From Xenopus tropicalis (Eukaryota; Chordata; Amphibia; Anura; Pipidae), in the NCBI RefSeq assembly GCF_000004195.4, contig NC_030677.2, positions 45,943,142-46,007,141 on the forward strand: a stretch of DNA of 64,000 nucleotides, written 5' to 3'. Within the stretch, counting starts at the first letter, position 1. Each line of letters begins with the position of its first letter. Shown here one piece after another: positions 57,790-64,000 of this stretch. Both the position numbers and the translations under genes were made by a program. The notes under the pieces are model-generated. The model did no database searches and was not told the DNA's origin. It saw only the letters and a program-made list of their open reading frames with translations.

Positions 57790-58140
57790 TTATATTTTAA
57801 CTACTGAGCCTTCTGTGATTTCAGGCATCGGCTCAATGAAGAATTATACTGGAGTAATTTATATACATCCTCCAGGTAAATCAGTTTATGAGATTCTGAA
57901 CTTTAATTTCCGTTCATACACTGACATGTAATACTTCACAGCAGTGCAGGTTTTAATCCTGGAAAAAATAGCACATGAATTCCTGCATTTATATGTAGAG
58001 TTAACATACGTGCCGGTGAGAATAATTTTCCCTTTGCCGAGGTTTGTCTGTCTGGAAATAAGTCACTGGTTCACTGGTACATATTTTATAGAACTAGTAA
58101 ATTTGACTTTAGCAGATCTTAAATCCAAGGCAGTGCATAA
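57790..58140. promoter_or_regulatory. Candidate conserved non-coding element
   Basis: Unique sequence with GGCATCGGCTCAATG, GAACTTTAATTTCCG, ACATACGTGCCGGTGAG and TTGCCGAGG. No protein signature. Texture only. Confidence 0.32.
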
Positions 58141-58238
58141 ATAAATGGACATCAGTGGAAAGAGAAGATAAATATTTTATTATAGAGTACAGCCATTATT
58201 TAAAAAAATGGACAACAGGAGAGTGGGAATACAATACC

Positions 58239-58605
58239 TTAAAGGGATACTATCATGATTTTTATGGTATGCTTTGTATTGATAAATTACACTGTTTACA
58301 TAGCGAATAATTTACTTTACTATATAAAATGTTATTCTTAAACCAACAAATGTATTTTTTTAGCTGTAATATTGGTGTGTAGGTGCCATCTCAGTGCATT
58401 GTGCCTGAGTCTGAGCTTTCAGAAGGAGCCAGAGCTACACATTAGAACTGCTTTCAGGTAACCCATTGTTTCTCCTACTCCCATGTAACTGGAGGAGTCC
58501 CAAGTCTGACTTGGATTTCTTACTACTGAGTGCTATTCTGATATCTACTGGGAGCTGCTATCTTGCTCCCTTCCCGTTGTTCTGCTGATCAATACTTTAA
58601 CTACC
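58239..58605 (+). mobile_element. T2-type MITE, left and middle part
   Basis: Begins TTAAAGGGATACTATCATGA. Long family wording follows: AATTACACTGTTTACATAGC, AATATTGGTGTGTAGGTGCC, GAGCTTTCAGAAGGAGCCAG, CATGTAACTGGAGGAGTCCC and ATCTACTGGGAGCTGCTATC. The right half with the inverted end is missing; sequence becomes unique after about 58605. Confidence 0.75.
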
Positions 58606-58873
58606 AAAGAACGCACTGTAAAACCACAAGAATGATTAAATCTGTGTAATGATTTTCAGCAAATATGTAGAGTCTAAAATTCTGGTGAACAAAACTGCAT
58701 AAACCCAGCATTAAATGCCACCAGTTTTTGCAGTAGTACAGGAATACCCACTGAAGTATATTTTTGATGATGTTTTTTTCACTTCAATAAAGAACTAGTA
58801 AATTGTATTTAGTGTTAGCGAAGATGCGTGAATCCATAGTGGTCCTAAACAGAGGGAAGGTCTTAATCCATAC
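58606..58873. other. Unique non-coding sequence
   Basis: Nothing recognised. Confidence 0.5.
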
Positions 58874-59139
58874 CTAGGGTTGCCTCCTAGCTAGTATTTA
58901 ACCAGACTAGCCAAGGCCACCTCTCTCAGCATCCCTCCAGTTTGCCCAAATCCTAGCTCCTCCTCTATCCCATAGATACCCACCCTACTCACTAATTTCC
59001 CTTACAATTTGGTTGATGACATCATGACTCCAATTTGCATCACAACACCAGCCCTTATGTCATGGACTGCACCCTTAAAGAGCCACCCACCCCTCTCCCC
59101 GTCCAGTAGGTAATGTACAAGCCAAAAGGTGGCAACCCT
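58874..59139. mobile_element. hAT-like MITE (AGGGTTGCCACCT ends)
   Basis: CTAGGGTTGCCTCCT at the left pairs with AAAAGGTGGCAACCCT at the right. The flanking octamers ATCCATAC (58866-58873) and TTCCATGC (59140-59147) match at 6 of 8, as expected for an old hAT target duplication. 266 bp and non-coding. Confidence 0.75.
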
Positions 59140-59147
59140 TTCCATGC

Positions 59148-62100
59148 TTGATGAATTGTAGCTATGAATGCCTTATTTTCTGAAATCTGCCTTTTCTTTC
59201 CAGTATCATACTAGCACATTTATCATTCATCAAAATCCAATTAAATTTGCTGTAGAGGATGCAAGGGTGACAGCCATGATTTAGTTGCTGATTTGATCAG
59301 TATAAATAAATTTGATAAGCGCCTTGGTATATTTATACTAGGGATTTGTTTATGTAAACTTGAGTCAATGTGCAGTTGATACAATAGTCTCATTTCCAGA
59401 ACCACTTACCAACTTTGGGCTCTGCCACTATATATGTACAATCATACCCTCCTCTGAGCTATACTGTATTTGTTATGAAGCCTCACAGAGGAACATAGAC
59501 TTACATGGATATGATGAAAACAAGCCATAATTAGTTTTTTCTTATTTATTACCTGCTGAAAGACAATTTAATGCCTTGCACTGCGTCAGTATATTCTCCA
59601 GCAGAATGTCAGTGATATGTATTTAGTCCTTTAATTAACAGTTGCTTCTTATAATCATTAACAGAGGGAAATATTGAACCTATTTGATTATTTCTAAAGA
59701 ACAGCTTTGATTACCCAATTATGCAATGCATTATTCAATGTATGTTGAGCCCATGCTCAACATATATTTCACACTGTACTGCATATCATATTGCTGGAAG
59801 TCATCTTGATGTGATAACACAGGATTAATGGGGTTAAAAGAGTCCATTAAATAGCAGTTGCCGAGTTCACAGAATTACTTGTTATACAAAAAGTGCTGAC
59901 AGGTTGTTAAATAGTATATAAAATGAAGTGTTTTATTGCAGTAAACAACAGACTGAGCTACTGACTATAATAAAAAATATGCTGCCTTTGTATAAGAATC
60001 CTTAAAACGATCATAGAAGAAGATGACCAGTATTTAAGGGCACAGGAATAAAACCATCTTAGATGCTTGCAAAGAGCTCCAAGCAAGGGAATCACCCAGC
60101 AGACTAGGCTTTGGCAATGGTACAACCCCTCACCTGTTTCATTTGCAGAGTTTAGTTATGGCCTGCAAAGGAAATAGAAAGGTTGGATCCAATAACACAG
60201 GTCTTTGTTGAGGAAACCGCCTGCAGTGTTCATACTGTATGGCACAAACATTCAAGCTATGATGGCCTGTGCTGGCGTGTCTCGATACACTTTCATTACT
60301 GTCAATGGAAAGCAATCTGTGGGTGGCAGCAGTTATCAAAACACCCTTTCCCAACTGAGATAGGAAAGAAGGATACAAACCATAGGCATTTACAAAGATA
60401 TGCAGCAGTATAATGCTGAGCCGAAGTGAGCATAAAAAAGTTATCCTGTGCTTGATACTATTGGTAGTGTTACCCGATTCCCTAGAGACAAACTACTATA
60501 ATATTCCCTAAAGCATTAGCATTCTTTAAACTTTAATTATTTTTATTTGTAACTGCTATTATAAGGTGTATAAAAGGAATGGGGTGGTATAATATTGGAG
60601 ATATACAGTATCAGCCTTTGTATACGTACAGTGACAAAGCATCTCATAATCTTCTAGATATGCAAGTCTTTTTATATACACAGAAAGCTTTCAATGCTCA
60701 AGTCCTTCTCTGAGACTTCTTCAAGAATTGTGCTTATAAGCTCTTGCTAAGGCTTCTTAAAAATTAATAATAGTATCAACATTTCTGCACTTAGTTCACC
60801 TTGAGATTTCTAAAAAACAAAAAAACAAAACTCTCATTGATTCATATTTAGTGGAGAAATTTGTGGTTATCTTCAGAGTTAAATGGAAATGTCAAAGTCT
60901 TGTTTGGAGTTCATCAAGCTCTGGGCATTATGGTCTCATTATACTATGAGAGAAGTAGTTTTATACTCTTTGACTATTAGTGGGATCTTGGAGGAGGAAG
61001 CTGAATGGTACTTTTACTCAATTCAGTATAATTACATCTGACAGACAATAAACAACAGAACTAACTGGTAAATGGGCTGTATAAGGTCAGCCTGGAGTTC
61101 ATGTGCATGGTAAACAGTGATGCCTGTTATACAGCATTTCTACCTAAAGAACAGAGAGCATGAAGCGGGAGCATGTTCCACTTCTTCCACATGTGTGAAA
61201 TGGGATTATTTTCTCGTTTGCATATTTCCATTAAATATAAGGTGTTCTATTCCTTGGCTGAGAAATGCTTCATATACAGCCATAAATAGAACCCCTACTG
61301 TGCCACTTGATGGCTGCCTGCTTTACACAAGGCAAGGAAATATAGCAGCCTCCATAAATATGACTTAATGTAAAAAACTATGCTCTACAGCAATTTTTTG
61401 GGGTGTTTTTTTATCAACCACAAATTTTGCCGAGTTAGTAAATTGTGCACAAGTTGAACCCAAGACATAATGGACATCATGCTGGGAGGTAAGTGGGCAT
61501 AGACTTTCACATCCATTTGTTGTGTGTAATTTAACAGGCACAAACATGTATGTGGAAAGCATCAGCCAGGGACTACATTTTGTTCTTTCCCTGTAACCCT
61601 CAGTTGTTTCGCCACCACAAGGTTTCATGTACTTGCATATTCTTGCTTGCTGGTTGGTCTCTATAGCTCTCTAATACATTTGCACTACCCATATACATCT
61701 AGGGGATACACAGTCAGCTTCAATGCAGCCAGTTCTGTTGAGTTTCTGAAATGCTTTCAGGAAAAGCAGCACCACCATTTTATGGTTTTGAGTATGATAC
61801 CTTGCCCTATAAAATGTAGTTAAACAATAGGTTTTCACTTACTAGCAACTGATCAAATCAAATCTTCTCAGCAACACAGAAACAGTGTGCTCATATCACA
61901 TTACATTTCAAACATTTGGTAAAAGTGAGTCAACCAATTTAGGTATTTTTTTGCTCATCGTAACTTCTTTTTTAGTTGGCACTTATGCCCTCACAGCAGT
62001 AAAGATACGTTAGAGGCAAGGTGCTGATTTTAGTTGAGACACTTCAACATTTAATCAAGAAGATCTTTCCCTATATATATCAGGTACATTGTGAGAGATC

Positions 62101-62849
62101 ATTGTTTTCTCTGATTACTCTTTTTTCTGTCCCTATACAAAAATAAAAAGCTGGATACCTTTTTCTTTTTTCACGGTTAATAGACATGGAAGAATCAATG
62201 GCACGTTTTCATACAAGATAATAGCTGCTCAGAACTTACACTATCATTAGCAAAGTTCTATCTTTCCCATGCAGTTATTTTCATCTTACACCTGCAGGCC
62301 CATGTTTAGTAAGTTATACCAGGCATATAAGAGATGTAATTCCATTTTTATCATTCCCAGTTTGCAAATGAGATACAGTATACACCTGCCTATAGACAGA
62401 AGATGGATAAATACGTAGTATTCAGTTTCAATCCTACGCATCATCTTACATGGCCTCACATATACATCTCCTCATCCTTATTTTTTTGCATGAGCCCAAT
62501 CACCAGTGTGTATAAGTATTTATATGAAATTATACTTCTACATATACTTCAAGGCTTATAATTACAAGAGCACAGCAAATTCAGCCTCTATCATTGTGCC
62601 ATTACATATAGGACCTTGAATAAATCTGGGTGACCCAAGCCCTGGTTATGTATTATTTTTAATTAATCTTGCCTATTGCAGGAATATAATTGACTGTATT
62701 AATATAAGGGGTAATGGAGACCCAGTCTAAACATGGCCACCAGTTTGGGTTTCTGACCTACTGTATCTCTGGCCCATTTGTATTTACACATGAAGGTGGG
62801 AACGTCCATTTTTTTAAACCTTTTGTTGAGATATTGCTTAACACCCAAT
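59148..62849. other. Long unique non-coding stretch
   Basis: About 3.7 kb with almost no recognisable repeat and no recognisable exon. The part 60060-60440 is CpG-retaining and has about 77-79-codon frames on both strands, preceded on the plus strand by an acceptor-like TTTCATTTGCAG (60137-60148), but the encoded residues resemble no family. The low repeat content is notable against the rest of the window. Confidence 0.5.
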
Positions 62850-63350
62850 GCACTGGTCTCCCTACATGTTCCTGGTCGTCTCCTCCGCTCCTCTCAGAGC
62901 CTCCGTCTTTTTACACCATCCACACCCACTGCGCTCTCTCGTCTTAAACCTTTCTATCTTGCTGCTCCTTACCTCTGGAACTCTATCCCTGAATCCCTCC
63001 GTAGGGAAAACTCACCCACTCTCTTTAAGAAAAAGCTCAGCTGTTACCTTCTGGAGCACTAAAACATTATTTTGCCCAGTCCTGCGCTTAAGGGCAAATG
63101 CCCATACCTGGTGCACTCTTACCTTCCAATTTGTGCCTGTATGTTACCCAACCACTTAGATTGTAAGCTCTACGGGGCAGGGACCTCCTTTCCACTGTGT
63201 CTCATACCACATGGCACATATTTACTGTATTTATTTATTATATCACTTGTCCTCCCTGTGTGTAATTTTGTATTCTGTAAGATTGTACAGCGTTGTGTAC
63301 CCTTGTGGCGCTTTATAAATAAAGTTATACATACATACATACATAACTTT
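62850..63350 (+). pseudogene. 5'-truncated L2/CR1-like LINE 3' end
   Basis: The frame ending with the stop at 63060-63062 encodes YLAAPYLWNSIPESLRR, then LFKKKLSCYLLEH, the C-terminal motif of L2/CR1-type ORF2 proteins (compare 55220-55466). The 3' untranslated part holds GATTGTAAGCTCTACGGGGC and GTGGCGCTTTATAAATAAAG and ends in (ATAC)n. No catalytic reverse-transcriptase region is present. The target duplication is not clear, so the left limit is approximate. Confidence 0.8.
63327..63345 (+). repeat. (ATAC)n tail of the LINE
   Basis: Four to five ATAC units directly after the LINE 3' end, as expected for the terminal simple repeat of L2/CR1-type elements. Confidence 0.9.
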
Positions 63351-63426
63351 TAATGGCAGCAGAATCTAAATTTGGGTATACTGCTTTCATGGATTTCCAG
63401 TATGAAACCTACATGCAGCTCCATGT

Positions 63427-63554
63427 CAGGACTGGGATTCAAAATAGGTCCTGGCATTTCAATTGCAAAGAGGCCTAAGCAGCCCCCACCAGCCCAATAA
63501 ATAGTGACCTCTGGCATCTTACAGCTGAACCAACAGATTGCCAGTCCAGACCTG
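63427..63554 (-). mobile_element. hAT-like MITE (CAGGCCCGGACTGGC family), copy 4
   Basis: Minus-strand copy: plus-strand CAGGACTGGGATTCAAAATA at the start and CAGATTGCCAGTCCAGACCTG at the end. AGTGACCTCTGGCATCTTAC is the reverse complement of interior wording in copies 1-3. Confidence 0.75.
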
Positions 63555-63605
63555 TGCTTCCCACAAAGTATTATGGCCTTTTGATTAGCATGGTATTCTA
63601 TAAAA

Positions 63606-63652
63606 TGATAGATGATGGATAGATAAGCAGACAGATAGATAGATAGATAGAT
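63606..63652 (+). repeat. (GATA)n microsatellite
   Basis: Degenerate GATA/GATG units followed by five clean GATA units at 63634-63652. Confidence 0.9.
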
Positions 63653-63719
63653 CAATTAGTACTGCATCTAAATGCAATAATAATTGATATTTACAGAAAA
63701 ACTGCATCTTTGCAATAAA

Positions 63720-64000
63720 ATGAGGTTCTGTTACAATAGATACACAGCAGCAGATGATACCAGGCCTAGAAGTCTCTCTGTTACTTTACTGGCATAAAGG
63801 CATTTGCAGGCAAACAGGCACATGTTTTCCGCCTCGCTGACCTTCTCCTGCTTTATTACACGAAAGAAGAAAAATGATGCCAAGAAAGAAATTTTTCTTG
63901 ATAAATCTTATTGACCTGCACATTTTCGAGAGATGCCATACTGCTTAGATGTTGATTCTTTTCCCCCTGCAAATTTCATTTTAGATTTATAATCCCAGAC
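63720..64000. promoter_or_regulatory. Candidate conserved non-coding element at the window edge
   Basis: Unique sequence with GTTTTCCGCCTCGCTGACC, CTTTATTACACGAAAG and CATTTTCGAGAG. CpG-retaining, no coding frame or repeat signature. It may continue beyond the window. Confidence 0.33.

Noticed and set aside
60139..60413. Frames on both strands after an acceptor-like TTTCATTTGCAG
   Set aside because: Considered as an internal exon, but no family resemblance and no donor that closes a sensible exon. Kept only as unique sequence.
1..64000. CRISPR arrays, operons, bacterial ribosome-binding sites, rRNA genes
   Set aside because: None is present. Composition, transposon types and absence of dense genes all indicate a vertebrate nuclear genome.
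1..64000. Endogenous retrovirus or LTR element
   Set aside because: I looked for paired LTRs and for gag, pol or env-like frames and saw none.

Overview
This is vertebrate nuclear DNA, most probably from a clawed frog (Xenopus). It is AT-rich and has no credible host protein-coding exon: the longest open frames are about 100-140 codons and either lie in repeats or look like chance. The amphibian call rests on short non-autonomous DNA transposons familiar from Xenopus. These are TTAAAGGG-ended T2-type elements, the TA-flanked CAGGTATGGGA/ATACCTG-ended family, elements with TTA or TAA target duplications (GGGTGAAG, GGGGGTTAT, GGGGCTGATTTAC ends), hAT-like elements ending in CAG/CTG, and L2/CR1-like LINE tails ending near GCGCTTTATAAATAA. 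Repeats were recognised by eye from remembered families, so family names carry more doubt than positions.

Layout: 1-6.5 kb is mostly unique, with one MITE at 2.97-3.16 kb. 6.55-7.32 kb is a T2-type element carrying a hAT-like insertion, a perfect 21-bp-arm palindrome and a tRNA-SINE-like segment. 7.6-18 kb is mainly unique, with several stretches that read like conserved non-coding elements, an old tandem duplication at 9.81-10.07 kb and a second-order tandem repeat at 10.5-10.7 kb. 18-24 kb is rich in microsatellites and MITEs. 26.6-27.0 kb is the only CpG-dense stretch and the best candidate promoter or first exon. 29-36 kb holds a decayed Tc1-like element with a MITE inside it, more MITEs, and a nested pair at 35.5-35.8 kb. 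41-42.8 kb holds a decayed LINE C-terminus and a hAT-like element with an inverted minisatellite. 46-58 kb has MITE copies invaded by other repeats and a 5'-truncated LINE with a 10-bp target duplication. 62.8-63.65 kb has a second LINE 3' end, a hAT-like MITE and a GATA repeat.

The overall picture is a gene-poor region, either a gene desert or a very long intron. Candidate regulatory islands sit between repeat insertions of several ages, which fits the surroundings of a developmental gene, but no such gene is visible. I found no new biological system. The most informative items are the nested insertions, the old duplication, the CpG-dense segment and the candidate conserved elements. The last two need a genome alignment to confirm.
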